Shown one piece after another: positions 17,717 to 26,326 of a stretch of DNA of 64,000 nucleotides (its first letter is position 1; every line of letters begins with the position of its first letter). Source of the stretch: Limnohabitans parvus II-B4 (GTDB taxonomy: Bacteria; Pseudomonadota; Gammaproteobacteria; Burkholderiales; Burkholderiaceae_C). The stretch spans positions 124,001-188,000 of the forward strand of contig NZ_NESN01000002.1 in assembly GCF_003063455.1 (NCBI RefSeq). The letters are read 5' to 3'. The position numbers and the translations under genes were made by a program. Under the pieces are notes generated by a model. That model did no database searches, was not told the DNA's origin, and was given only the letters and a program-made list of their open reading frames with translations.

Positions 17717-18507
17717 GCGCGACCATGAATGCACCCATTGATTATTTGCTGCACCTCGCCGACAACGCGCTGATCCTCGGACAGCGCAACGCCGAGTGGT
17801 GCGGACACGGCCCCATTCTTGAAGAAGACATCGCGCTGTCCAACAACAGCCTGGACCTGATCGGGCAGGCCCGCATGCTTTACCAGCACGCGGCCGAGCT
17901 GCAAGGCAACGGTGCCACCGAAGACACGCTGGCGTACTTCCGCGATGTGCCTGACTTCAAAAACTACACGCTGTGTGAATTGCCCCACATGCCGCTGATG
18001 GCGGCCACCTCGGCGGGCGACCGCGACTTTGCCACCACCATCGTGCGCAACTTCTTGTACAGCAGCCTGATGGTGCTGGTGTGGGACCAGTTGCAAAACT
18101 CGAAAGACGCGCAGCTGGCCGCCATAGCCGCTAAATCGCTCAAGGAAGTGCGCTACCACCTGCGCCACTCGCGTGACTGGCTGGTGCGCATGGGCGATGG
18201 CACCGCCGAGTCGCACACCAAGGCGCAGACCGCGCTCGACCAATTCATGTCCTACACGCAAGAGTTCTGGACCACCAGCCCCGCAGAAGCTGCGGCGCTG
18301 GCCACCGGCACCGGCATCGACATGGCGGCCCTGCAAAACGACTGGAACCAGATCGTGAACGAAGCCTTGAAGGAAGCCACCTTGCAACGCCCCGCTGCAG
18401 GCGGCTTTGTGCCCACGGGCAAGCAAGGCCTCCACTCGGAGCACTTGGGTTTTGTTCTGGCAGAAATGCAAAGCCTGGCCCGCGCGCACCCCGAAGCGAC
18501 CTGGTAA
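17713..18507 (+). CDS. paaC: 1,2-phenylacetyl-CoA epoxidase, structural subunit PaaC
   Basis: PaaC is the structural partner of PaaA, a ferritin-like protein lacking the diiron site. It has 264 residues from a GTG that overlaps the paaB stop (GTGA); an ATG at 17725 (MNAPIDYLLHLADNALIL) is an equally good alternative start. The core segments ILGQRNAEWCGHGPILEEDIA and LKEVRYHLRHSRDWLVRMGDG are typical. It lies in the middle of paaABCDE. Confidence 0.96.
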   Translation: MSATMNAPIDYLLHLADNALILGQRNAEWCGHGPILEEDIALSNNSLDLIGQARMLYQHAAELQGNGATEDTLAYFRDVPDFKNYTLCELPHMPLMAATSAGDRDFATTIVRNFLYSSLMVLVWDQLQNSKDAQLAAIAAKSLKEVRYHLRHSRDWLVRMGDGTAESHTKAQTALDQFMSYTQEFWTTSPAEAAALATGTGIDMAALQNDWNQIVNEALKEATLQRPAAGGFVPTGKQGLHSEHLGFVLAEMQSLARAHPEATW

Positions 18508-18510
18508 TTC

Positions 18511-19068
18511 ATGCCAATGACCCCGGCCGCCTCTTTGTCCTCTGCTTCTCCCACCCGGACAGCCGATGTGGACCGCGCCTGGGACCTGCTCGACGCACTG
18601 ACCGATCCGGAAATTCCGGTCGTCACGTTGCGCGAGCTGGGCATTCTGCGCGATGTGCGTGAAGGCACCGCAGGACTGGAAGTGATCATCACCCCGACCT
18701 ACAGCGGATGTCCGGCCATGGGCCAGATCGAGGACGACGTGAAAGCCCTGCTGCAAGCCCACGGGCTGCAAGGCCGTGTGGTCACGCAACTGGCCCCGGC
18801 CTGGACAACCGACTGGATGACCGAAGCCGCCAAGGACAAACTGCGCGCCTACGGCATCGCCCCACCGCACGCCTGCGCCACCGAAAAACCGGGCGCGTCC
18901 AGCGTGGTGCAGTTTGCGGCGCGCAGCGCCAAACCCGAGGTGGTGAACTGCCCTCAGTGCGGCTCGGCCAACACCACCGAAACCTCCCATTTCGGCTCCA
19001 CCGCCTGCAAAGCACTTTACCGGTGCTTGGCTTGCATGGAGCCTTTCGATTACTTCAAACCTTACTGA
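18511..19068 (+). CDS. paaD: PaaD, Fe-S maturation factor of the phenylacetyl-CoA epoxidase
   Basis: PaaD is a SufT/MIP18-like protein needed to assemble metal centres of the epoxidase. The 185-residue protein has the DUF59-type N-terminal domain (DPEIPVVTLRELGILRDV, then TPTYSGCPAMGQIEDDV) and a C-terminal zinc-ribbon-like region with CPQCGS and CLAC pairs. It starts 3 bp after paaC and is followed by paaE 24 bp later. Confidence 0.96.
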   Translation: MPMTPAASLSSASPTRTADVDRAWDLLDALTDPEIPVVTLRELGILRDVREGTAGLEVIITPTYSGCPAMGQIEDDVKALLQAHGLQGRVVTQLAPAWTTDWMTEAAKDKLRAYGIAPPHACATEKPGASSVVQFAARSAKPEVVNCPQCGSANTTETSHFGSTACKALYRCLACMEPFDYFKPY

Positions 19069-19092
19069 GCTGCCTTGCCGCAGTGAAGCACC

Positions 19093-20196
19093 ATGTCCGC
19101 ACCCCGCTTTCATGACCTCCAAGTTGCACGCGTCACACCCGAAGCTGCAGGCGCCGTCGCCATCTCGCTGACGGTTCCACAAGACCTGCGCAGCAGCTTT
19201 GACTTTCAGCCCGGCCAATTTCTGACCTTGCGCGCCGACATCAACGGCGCTGACGTGCGCCGCAGCTACTCCATCAGCTCGGCCCGCAGCCAACTACAAA
19301 AGCAAGGCGTGCTCGAAGTGGGCATCCGACCTGTCGAGGGGGGCGTGTTCTCCAACTGGGCTGCAACCCAACTCAAAGCCGGTGACACCCTGCGCGTGAT
19401 GGTGCCCGATGGCCGTTTCGTGGTGCAGCGCCCCCGCGCCATCCACCGGGTGGGCTTTGCCGCAGGCTCGGGCATCACGCCCATCCTGTCCATCCTGTCG
19501 AGCACGCTAGAAGACCAGCCCGAATCGAAGTTCACCCTGGTCTACGGCAACCGCCGCATGGACAGCGTCATGTTCAACGAAGCCCTGCAAGACCTGAAAG
19601 ACCGCTACCCCGACCGCCTGACGCTGATCCACATCCTGTCACGCCAAGCGCAAGAAGTGCCCCTGCTCGAAGGTCGCATCGACGCCGCCAAAGTGCAGGC
19701 CATCATCGACGCATTTTTGCCCGTGGGCAGCATGGACGAAGTGTTTGTGTGCGGCCCCGAGGCCATGATCGAAGCCACTGAACAAGCGCTGCTGAGCGCT
19801 GGCGTGAAAGGCGAACGCATCCGCACCGAGCGTTTCAGCTCACCCACGCTCGATGCGCTCAGCCCTGAGCAACGCAGCCAAGCCGTGCTGGGCCACCAGG
19901 GGACACGCGATGCAGGCGAAGTCCAGCTCACGGTGGTGCTGGACGGCAAGCCCTACGACATGCCGATGAATCGGAATGAAAAAATCCTCGACATCGCCTT
20001 GTCACTGGGCCTGGACCTGCCCTACTCGTGCAAAGCCGGTGTCTGCTGCACCTGCCGCTGCAAAGTGGTGGAAGGCACGACCGAGATGGAGAAAAACTTC
20101 ACCCTCGAAAAGCCCGAAGTCGAGCAAGGCTTCATCCTGTCCTGCCAGGCACGGCCCACCAGCAACCGGGTGGTGGTGAGCTTCGACGAACGCTGA
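19093..20196 (+). CDS. paaE: 1,2-phenylacetyl-CoA epoxidase reductase subunit PaaE
   Basis: PaaE passes electrons from NADPH to the PaaA diiron centre. The 367-residue protein has three parts: an FAD-binding domain with RRSYS (56-60), an NAD(P)-binding domain with GFAAGSGITPILSI (121-134) and VFVCGPEAM, and a C-terminal plant-type [2Fe-2S] ferredoxin domain with Cys313, Cys318, Cys321 and Cys351. It closes the paa operon and is followed by a good terminator. Confidence 0.97.
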   Translation: MSAPRFHDLQVARVTPEAAGAVAISLTVPQDLRSSFDFQPGQFLTLRADINGADVRRSYSISSARSQLQKQGVLEVGIRPVEGGVFSNWAATQLKAGDTLRVMVPDGRFVVQRPRAIHRVGFAAGSGITPILSILSSTLEDQPESKFTLVYGNRRMDSVMFNEALQDLKDRYPDRLTLIHILSRQAQEVPLLEGRIDAAKVQAIIDAFLPVGSMDEVFVCGPEAMIEATEQALLSAGVKGERIRTERFSSPTLDALSPEQRSQAVLGHQGTRDAGEVQLTVVLDGKPYDMPMNRNEKILDIALSLGLDLPYSCKAGVCCTCRCKVVEGTTEMEKNFTLEKPEVEQGFILSCQARPTSNRVVVSFDER

Positions 20197-20218
20197 AACC
20201 CATTTCAAAAGCATCAAC

Positions 20219-20244
20219 AACGCCCTGCAATGCAGGGCGTTTTG
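20219..20244 (+). terminator. Rho-independent terminator of the paa operon
   Basis: AACGCCCTGC (20219-20228) and GCAGGGCGTT (20232-20241) are exact complements around a 3-nt loop, followed by TTG. It begins 23 bp past the paaE stop. Confidence 0.8.
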
Positions 20245-20263
20245 CGTTGAATCCAAGTCAGGG

Positions 20264-20863
20264 TCAGAAGCGATAACCGAGGCCCACCCCCACCAAAACG
20301 GGGTCGAGCTTCAAAGTGCCCTGATTGGCCGTGCCAACAAACACATCAGAGCGTATGAAAACCTTCTTGAGGTCAAAGTTCAAGGACCAGTTTTTGTCCA
20401 AAGGAATGTCCAAGCCCACTTGCAAAGCCCCGCCCCAGCTGTGGTCCTCCAATGTTGCACCGCCATCAAGCAGATTGATGCTGGTGATCCTGGTGTAATT
20501 CACGCCCGCACCGACATAAGGCTTGTACCCATTCAGGCCTGTGAAGTGGTATTGCAGCAGCAAACTGGGGGGCAAATGCTTGAACGTGCCAATCGATGCA
20601 CCGCCCATGGAAACGGTTTGCTTTTGCGGCACGGTCAAAACCAGTTCAGCCGCAATATTCGGGGTAAAGAAGTAACTGACATCCACCTCAGGAATGGTCT
20701 TGTTGTTGACCGACAAGCCCAAACCCGTGCCATCCTTGTTGGCCATGTCCAGATGCACAGCGCGCGCCCGAATGAGCCACAGGCCTTCACCTGAAGCTTG
20801 CGCCATGGCCGCCGTGGCAGAGCAAGCAGCCAACACGGCTGCAACAATGGTTTGTTTTTTCAT
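20264..20863 (-). CDS. OmpW family outer-membrane protein
   Basis: OmpW proteins are eight-stranded beta-barrels for small hydrophobic molecules. The 199-residue precursor has a signal peptide (MKKQTIVAAVLAACSATAAMAQ), the LIRARAVHLDMANKDG segment typical of OmpW, TIPEVDVSYFFTPNIAAEL, the YKPYVGAGVNYT strand and a terminal Phe (LGYRF) expected for barrel insertion. An AAGGAAA site supports the ATG at 20863. It converges with paaE; a role in aromatic uptake is possible but only by proximity. Confidence 0.93.
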   Translation of the reverse strand: MKKQTIVAAVLAACSATAAMAQASGEGLWLIRARAVHLDMANKDGTGLGLSVNNKTIPEVDVSYFFTPNIAAELVLTVPQKQTVSMGGASIGTFKHLPPSLLLQYHFTGLNGYKPYVGAGVNYTRITSINLLDGGATLEDHSWGGALQVGLDIPLDKNWSLNFDLKKVFIRSDVFVGTANQGTLKLDPVLVGVGLGYRF

Positions 20864-21029
20864 GTTGATTTTCCTTATGAACAAAGAGCTTTGTGCTCAA
20901 GTTCATTGGACGCTCACACCACCACTGCTCATTTGAGGTTCATCAAACCTCTCAGCACGCAAGCGCACCATCTTCTGTGGGCTTGCGTCACATCAACCGA
21001 GTTCGTCAAAGGCACACGCTGTGTGCGCT

Positions 21030-21860
21030 TCACAACCGACGCAAAATATCCGTCGTGGCTGCACTCTGGTTCATCGTGTAGAAATGCAAGGCAGGTACAC
21101 CGCCGTTGACGAGCTGCTCGCACAAGTCGGCCACCACATCGAGACCAAACGCTTTGATGGAGGCGATGTCGTCGCCAAACCCCAGCAATCGCAAGCGGAT
21201 CCAACGGGGAATCTCGGCACCGCAAGCGTCTGAAAAGCGCAGCAACTGTGTCGAGCTGGTGATCGGCATGATGCCGGGCACGATGGGCACATCTGCGCCC
21301 AGCTTGTACGCATCGTCCACAAAGCGGAAATACGCGTCGCTGTTGTAGAAATATTGCGTGATGGCCGAGTTGGCTCCGGCTTTGACCTTGGTGGCAAAGG
21401 CCTGTAAATCGGACTCCGGCGATTTGGCTTGCGGGTGAATTTCGGGGTAGGCTGCCACTTCGATGTGGAAATCGTCACCGGTCTCCGCCCGAATGAAAGC
21501 CACCAGATCGCTGGCATATTGAAACTCACCACCCGCGCCATAACCGCTGGGCAAGTCGCCGCGCAAAGCCACCAAGCGCTTGACGCCCATGGCCTTGAGA
21601 GTGGCCAGCTCTGCGCGCACCGAGGCTTTGGTCGCGCCGATGCACGAGAAGTGCGAGGCCGCAGCCACGCCTTCACCCAAGATGGCACCCACGGTGGCAA
21701 ACGTGCCCTCTTGCGTGGAGCCACCTGCGCCATAGGTCACCGAGCAAAATTCAGGCTTCAAGCCATAAAGCTGCTGGCGCACCACGCGCAACTTCTCTGC
21801 GCCATCTGGCGTTTTGGGTGGGAAAAATTCCAGACTGATGGGCAATTTCGAACCAGACAT
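21030..21860 (-). CDS. metF: Methylenetetrahydrofolate reductase (NADH-type)
   Basis: MetF reduces 5,10-methylene-THF to 5-methyl-THF, the methyl donor for methionine synthesis. The 276-residue product starts MSGSKLPISLEFFPPKTPDG after a GAAGG site; SVTYGAGGST and LRGD(L)PSG are typical family segments. A start 27 bp upstream (21887) would overlap tlyA. It is the last gene of ahcY-tlyA-metF. Control of ahcY and metF by one SAH riboswitch makes metabolic sense: both act in the SAM/methionine cycle. Confidence 0.96.
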   Translation of the reverse strand: MSGSKLPISLEFFPPKTPDGAEKLRVVRQQLYGLKPEFCSVTYGAGGSTQEGTFATVGAILGEGVAAASHFSCIGATKASVRAELATLKAMGVKRLVALRGDLPSGYGAGGEFQYASDLVAFIRAETGDDFHIEVAAYPEIHPQAKSPESDLQAFATKVKAGANSAITQYFYNSDAYFRFVDDAYKLGADVPIVPGIMPITSSTQLLRFSDACGAEIPRWIRLRLLGFGDDIASIKAFGLDVVADLCEQLVNGGVPALHFYTMNQSAATTDILRRL

Positions 21861-21876
21861 CACTTCACCTTCAAAT

Positions 21877-22725
21877 TCAATAGTCATTGGCCTTGGCATA
21901 GGCCTTGGCGGCCAGATCGGCCTCGTGTGCCATGCGCGTTTTCTCGCGCGCAGGCAACACAGCCGCCGGGTCAGGCCAGCAGGCTTGTACAAAAAATTCA
22001 TGGTTCCCGTCACCGCCTTCAATCGGGCTGTCCAGCCATGCCTGCACCTGCATGCCCAGATCGGTCAAGGCGGTGCGCACGCGGTTTTCGATGAAAGGGT
22101 AATGGCTATCGTCTTTGACGATGCCGCCCTTGCCCACTTGGCCCGGCTGCAATTCAAACTGGGGTTTCACCAGCATCAGCAACCGCCCCGTGGGTTTGAG
22201 CAAATGCACCACGCCCGGCAGCACCAAGGTAAGCGAGATGAAGGACACATCGCCCACCATCAGGTCAAAGCCTTCCAGCGCCTCTGGAATCCGCTCGTCG
22301 CCCGGCTCCAGCTCACGGGCGTTCACACCTTCGATGCACACCACACGCTCGTCGTCACGGATGCGCGGATGCACTTGGGCATGCCCGACGTCGATACCGA
22401 CCACCTGCGCTGCGCCTTGCTGCAACAAGCAATCGGTGAACCCACCGGTACTTTGTCCCACATCGAGGCAACGTAAGCCCTCGACCTGGACACCCGTGGC
22501 CTTCAACGCACCTTCGAGTTTGAGTCCGCCGCGCGAGACATAGCGCGACTCGGCGTCGTCGAGCAACTCCAAGGCCGCGCTTTCAGGCACTTCATCACGG
22601 TTTTTCACGATGGCACGCCACGTCCCGTCGGGCTGCTGCCACTGAACGCCTCCGGCGATCAGTCGCTGAGCCTGAGAGCGAGAAGCGGCCAAGCCGCGCT
22701 CGACGAGAAGTTGATCAATGCGCAT
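21877..22725 (-). CDS. tlyA: TlyA family RNA methyltransferase (S4 + FtsJ-like domains)
   Basis: TlyA-like proteins methylate rRNA 2'-hydroxyls. The 282-residue protein begins with an S4 RNA-binding domain (MRIDQLLVERGLAASRSQAQ), followed by an FtsJ-like methyltransferase fold with the SAM segment CLDVGQSTGGFTDCLLQQGA and the motif FDLMVGDVSFIS. The lysine after LML (LVKPQFE) fits the K-D-K-E tetrad. It lies between ahcY and metF, an order seen in other betaproteobacteria; as a SAM-using enzyme it produces the SAH that AhcY removes. Its exact rRNA target is not known from sequence. Confidence 0.9.
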   Translation of the reverse strand: MRIDQLLVERGLAASRSQAQRLIAGGVQWQQPDGTWRAIVKNRDEVPESAALELLDDAESRYVSRGGLKLEGALKATGVQVEGLRCLDVGQSTGGFTDCLLQQGAAQVVGIDVGHAQVHPRIRDDERVVCIEGVNARELEPGDERIPEALEGFDLMVGDVSFISLTLVLPGVVHLLKPTGRLLMLVKPQFELQPGQVGKGGIVKDDSHYPFIENRVRTALTDLGMQVQAWLDSPIEGGDGNHEFFVQACWPDPAAVLPAREKTRMAHEADLAAKAYAKANDY

Positions 22726-22843
22726 GTGCTGAGGTTCTGACGAGAGGGTTCAAGTGAACGATGGGGATGGTTGAAGAAAGCCGTTTGTTAACCATGTGGG
22801 GGCCGCCGCTGCGGGCGAATGCTGGCCGGGCTTCGGCTGACAT

Positions 22844-22867
22844 TCGCGAGCAAGGGCTCGCTCCCAC
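22844..22867 (-). repeat. REP-like element of the GTAGGAGC family
   Basis: On the minus strand it reads GTGGGAGCGAGCCCTTGCTC followed by GCGA: an imperfect palindrome with the GTrGGAGC head seen at 24557 and twice at 42696-42757. It lies between ahcY and tlyA next to a second inverted repeat, GCGAATG...CATTCGC (22815-22847). Confidence 0.65.
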
Positions 22868-22870
22868 CAG

Positions 22871-22895
22871 AAAACCGGCCATTGCTCGCAATGGC
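22871..22895 (-). terminator. Weak terminator-like hairpin after ahcY
   Basis: On the minus strand GCCATTG-CGAG-CAATGGC is followed by CGGTTTT. It lies 11 bp past the ahcY stop and could partly reduce transcription into tlyA-metF, or simply be part of the adjacent REP cluster. Confidence 0.45.
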
Positions 22896-22905
22896 GTCGA
22901 ACCGA

Positions 22906-24339
22906 TCAATAACGGTAAGTGTCCGCCTTGTAAGGACCATTCTTGGACACGCCGATGTAAGCGGCTTGCTCGTCGCTCAACTCGGACAGCATCGCGCCGA
23001 CCTTTTTCAGGTGCAAGCGGGCCACTTTTTCGTCCAGATGCTTGGGCAACACATAGACTTTGCCGGCTTCGTACTGGTCTTGTTTGGTGAACAGCTCGAT
23101 CTGGGCGATGGTCTGGTTGGCGAACGACGAAGACATCACGAAGCTGGGGTGGCCCGTGGCGCAACCCAGGTTCACCAGGCGGCCTTTGGCCAGCAGGGTG
23201 ATCTTCTTGCCATCGGGGAAGATGATGTGATCGACCTGAGGTTTGATCTCGTCCCACTCCAGCTTTTCCAGCGAAGCGACGTCGATCTCGTTGTCGAAGT
23301 GACCGATGTTGCAAACGATGGCTTCGTCTTTCATGGCGGCCATGTGCTCGTAGCGGATCACGTTCTTGTTGCCGGTGGCCGACACGAAGATGTCGCACTT
23401 GTCAGCGGCGTATTCCATGGTGACCACTTTGTAGCCTTCCATGGCGGCTTGCAAGGCGTTGATCGGGTCGATCTCGGTCACCCACACTTGGGCGCTCAAA
23501 GCGCGCAAGGCTTGGGCCGAGCCCTTGCCCACGTCGCCGTAACCGGCCACGCAAGCCACTTTGCCCGCGATCATCACGTCGGTCGCGCGCTTGATGGAGT
23601 CCACCAAAGATTCGCGGCAGCCGTACAGGTTGTCAAACTTGCTCTTGGTCACCGAGTCGTTCACGTTGATGGCGCGGAACATCAGGCTGCCCTTGGCGGC
23701 CATCTCGTTCAGGCGCAATACGCCGGTGGTGGTCTCTTCGGTCACGCCGATGATGTGTGCGCCCTTGCGGCTGTACCAAGTGGGGTCCACAGCCAATTTG
23801 GCTTTGATGGCGTTGAACAAACAAGTTTCTTCTTCGCTGGTGGGGTTAGCGATCAAAGAAGCGTCGGTTTCAGCGCGCTTGCCCAAGTGCATCAACAACG
23901 TGGCATCGCCGCCGTCGTCCAAGATCATGTTGGGGCCTTCGCCTTCGGTGCCTGCCGCGCCGAAGTCAAAAATGCGGTGGGTGTAATCCCAGTAATCGGC
24001 CAAGGTTTCGCCTTTGATGGCAAACACGGGTGTGCCTTTGGCGGCAATGGCGGCGGCGGCATGGTCTTGTGTGGAGAAGATGTTGCAAGACGCCCAGCGC
24101 ACATTGGCACCCAGGGCTTGCAAGGTCTCGATCAGCACAGCCGTCTGGATGGTCATGTGCAGCGAGCCCGTGATACGCGCGCCCTTGAGGGGCTGGGACT
24201 TGGCGAATTCTTCGCGGATGGCCATCAGACCGGGCATTTCGGTCTCGGCGATCTTGATTTCTTTGCGGCCCCAATCGGCCAGGCCGATGTCGGCGATCAC
24301 GCAGTCGGCGTTGACAGTGGTTTTCAAAGGTGCATTCAT
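22906..24339 (-). CDS. ahcY: S-adenosylhomocysteinase AhcY
   Basis: AhcY splits S-adenosylhomocysteine into adenosine and homocysteine, relieving product inhibition of methyltransferases. The 477-residue protein starts [20 protein letters not shown] and has [15 protein letters not shown], the substrate-site [12 protein letters not shown], the NAD-binding [14 protein letters not shown] and the C-terminal KADTYRY. The insert that bacterial enzymes carry relative to the human form is present. A SAH riboswitch lies in its leader 84 bp upstream, so it should be switched on when SAH accumulates. Confidence 0.98.
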   Translation of the reverse strand: MNAPLKTTVNADCVIADIGLADWGRKEIKIAETEMPGLMAIREEFAKSQPLKGARITGSLHMTIQTAVLIETLQALGANVRWASCNIFSTQDHAAAAIAAKGTPVFAIKGETLADYWDYTHRIFDFGAAGTEGEGPNMILDDGGDATLLMHLGKRAETDASLIANPTSEEETCLFNAIKAKLAVDPTWYSRKGAHIIGVTEETTTGVLRLNEMAAKGSLMFRAINVNDSVTKSKFDNLYGCRESLVDSIKRATDVMIAGKVACVAGYGDVGKGSAQALRALSAQVWVTEIDPINALQAAMEGYKVVTMEYAADKCDIFVSATGNKNVIRYEHMAAMKDEAIVCNIGHFDNEIDVASLEKLEWDEIKPQVDHIIFPDGKKITLLAKGRLVNLGCATGHPSFVMSSSFANQTIAQIELFTKQDQYEAGKVYVLPKHLDEKVARLHLKKVGAMLSELSDEQAAYIGVSKNGPYKADTYRY

Positions 24340-24422
24340 GTGTGCGCTCCAAAGCAATGTGAATAAGCCACACGCGTGGAGAAAGCACTGAATGGGAAAT
24401 ACAGGCTCACCGCACGTCGAGT

Positions 24423-24508
24423 GGATGAGCGTCGTTGCTGTTTGAAGGTTCCGAGCCTCACGCCTGCTGCCAGCTTCGGGGCTGGTGGGCGCTGCAACGC
24501 TCCTCGGA
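24423..24508 (-). promoter_or_regulatory. SAH riboswitch in the ahcY leader
   Basis: The minus strand shows the conserved blocks in order: TCCGAGGAGCGTTGCAGCG (from 24508), a variable hairpin (CCAGC...GCTGG), GAGGCTCGGAACC, then CAGCAACGACGCTCATCC (ending at 24423). CCGAG pairs with CTCGG and GAGCGTTGC with GCAACGACGCTC, forming the SAH-riboswitch pseudoknot architecture. This class is known upstream of ahcY in beta- and gammaproteobacteria and turns expression on when SAH binds. Confidence 0.93.
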
Positions 24509-24556
24509 ATGCCCAGATTATAAAGGCAAGGGATGACCGCTGTGGGCGCGGCGCCA

Positions 24557-24580
24557 TCGCCTCGGGGCAGGGCTCCTACA
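24557..24580 (-). repeat. REP-like element of the GTAGGAGC family (single copy)
   Basis: On the minus strand it reads TGTAGGAGCCCTGCCCCGAG followed by GCGA, matching the repeats at 42696-42757. The 320-bp gap between ahcY and prfC holds this element, the SAH riboswitch and the two divergent promoters; nothing else is seen there. Confidence 0.6.
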
Positions 24581-24659
24581 AAGTAAAATCTCCCTCATCG
24601 CGGCCACGCCTGGCCGCCCGCTTGGCGCCCCTGCGGCGCTTTCCCGATCAGGACCCCTT

Positions 24660-26288
24660 GTGACTTACGCCAACGAGACCCGGCGCCGCCGGACTTTTGC
24701 CATCATTTCCCACCCCGACGCGGGTAAAACCACGCTGACTGAAAAGCTGCTGTTGTTCTCGGGTGCGATCCAGATCGCCGGCTCGGTCAAGGCCCGCAAA
24801 GCTTCGCGCCACGCCACATCCGACTGGATGGAAATCGAAAAGCAGCGTGGCATCTCGGTGGCCTCGTCGGTCATGCAGATGCTCTACCGCGAGCACGTCA
24901 TCAACCTGCTCGACACCCCCGGCCACAAGGACTTCTCTGAAGACACCTACCGCGTGCTCACCGCCGTGGACTCGGCGCTGATGGTCATTGACGCGGCCAA
25001 CGGTGTGGAAGCCCAGACCCGTCGCCTGATCGAAGTCTGCCGTCAGCGGGACACGCCCATCATCACCTTTGTGAACAAGATGGACCGCGAAGTGCGCGAC
25101 CCGCTCGACATCCTCGACGAAGTCGAGCGCGAGCTGGGCATGCCTTGTGTGCCCATGACCTGGCCCGTGGGCCAGGGCAAGAGCTTCGGCGGCATCGTCA
25201 ATCTGCGCACACAGGCCATGACCGTGTTTGACTCCGGCAGCGAACGCCTGCCGCAAGACTTCGAAACCATTCCCCTCACCGAGCAAGCCCAACTGGCCGA
25301 GCGCTTTGGCCTGGAGTGGCAAACCGCCATGGACAGCATGGAGCTGGCCACCGGCGCATCGCCTGCGTTTGACGAAGCGGCGTTCTTGGCAGGCAAACAA
25401 ACCCCTGTGTTCTTTGGCTCCGGCGTGAACAACTTCGGTGTGATGGAAGTGCTGGACGCCCTGGTCGATTTGGCCCCCGCGCCCAAGCCACGCACCAGCA
25501 ACCTGCTGGTCAACAAGCAGCCCGTGGTCAAAGAAATCCAGCCCGAAGACAGCGCGTTCTCGGGCGTGGTGTTCAAGGTACAAGCCAATATGGACGCCAA
25601 CCACCGCGACCGCATCGCCTTCGTGCGCATGGCGTCTGGCAAATACACCCCCGGCATGAAGCTCAAGGTGCAACGCACCGGCAAAGAACTGCGCCCCACC
25701 AGCGTGGTCACCTTCTTGTCGCAACGGCGCGAGGCGGTGGACGAAGCCTACGCGGGCGACATCATTGGCTTCACCACCCATGGCGGCGTGCAGCTGGGCG
25801 ACACCATCACCGACGGCGCGAATTTGCAATTCACCGGCCTGCCCTTCTTTGCACCAGAACTCTTCATGACCGTGATCCTGAAGAACCCGCTGCGCACCAA
25901 ACAACTGCAAACCGGCCTCGACCAACTCGGCGAAGAAGGCGCGATCCAGGTCTTCAAACCCGAAATCGGTGGCCCCATGCTGCTGGGCGCAGTGGGTCAG
26001 CTGCAGTTTGAAGTGGTGCAGCACCGCCTCAAAGCCGAATACGACTGCGACGTGCGCCTGGAGGGCTGCCAGTACACCGGCGCCCGCTGGATCACCGCCG
26101 ACACACCGGCCGAACTGCGCGAATTCACCAACGCCTATCCGCAGCGCATGTCACTCGACGCGGCAGGCACGCTGGCCTACCTGTGCACCAGCCCGTACGA
26201 CGTGCGGCTGGCGCAAGAGCGCTTTCCCAAGATCCACTTCCACCCGCTGCGCGAGCATGCGGGCTTGGCATTGGGGTCGGCGGGTTGA
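24660..26288 (+). CDS. prfC: Peptide chain release factor 3
   Basis: RF3 is a GTPase that recycles RF1/RF2 from the ribosome after termination. The 542-residue protein begins at a GTG (GTGACTTACGCC) with AGGA upstream. Its G1 motif is SHPDAGKTT (residues 17-25), followed by DTPGHKDFSEDTYR and NKMDRE. The translation-factor domain II and C-terminal RF3 domain follow in a normal order and length. It is divergent from ahcY. Confidence 0.97.
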   Translation: MTYANETRRRRTFAIISHPDAGKTTLTEKLLLFSGAIQIAGSVKARKASRHATSDWMEIEKQRGISVASSVMQMLYREHVINLLDTPGHKDFSEDTYRVLTAVDSALMVIDAANGVEAQTRRLIEVCRQRDTPIITFVNKMDREVRDPLDILDEVERELGMPCVPMTWPVGQGKSFGGIVNLRTQAMTVFDSGSERLPQDFETIPLTEQAQLAERFGLEWQTAMDSMELATGASPAFDEAAFLAGKQTPVFFGSGVNNFGVMEVLDALVDLAPAPKPRTSNLLVNKQPVVKEIQPEDSAFSGVVFKVQANMDANHRDRIAFVRMASGKYTPGMKLKVQRTGKELRPTSVVTFLSQRREAVDEAYAGDIIGFTTHGGVQLGDTITDGANLQFTGLPFFAPELFMTVILKNPLRTKQLQTGLDQLGEEGAIQVFKPEIGGPMLLGAVGQLQFEVVQHRLKAEYDCDVRLEGCQYTGARWITADTPAELREFTNAYPQRMSLDAAGTLAYLCTSPYDVRLAQERFPKIHFHPLREHAGLALGSAG

Positions 26289-26326
26289 AATGGCGAAAAT
26301 CAATTGGGATCTGACCCCGATTAAAG

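Noticed and set aside
17683..19293. A 536-codon minus-strand open frame opposite paaC and paaD
   Set aside because: Antisense shadow of the paa operon; no family-like sequence, no start signal, and the plus-strand genes are unmistakable.
22819..24366. A 515-codon plus-strand open frame opposite ahcY, and a 644-codon one at 49378-51312 opposite the acyl-CoA dehydrogenase gene
   Set aside because: Both are antisense artefacts of high-GC third positions and would overlap conserved genes and, in the first case, lie against the riboswitch-controlled transcript.
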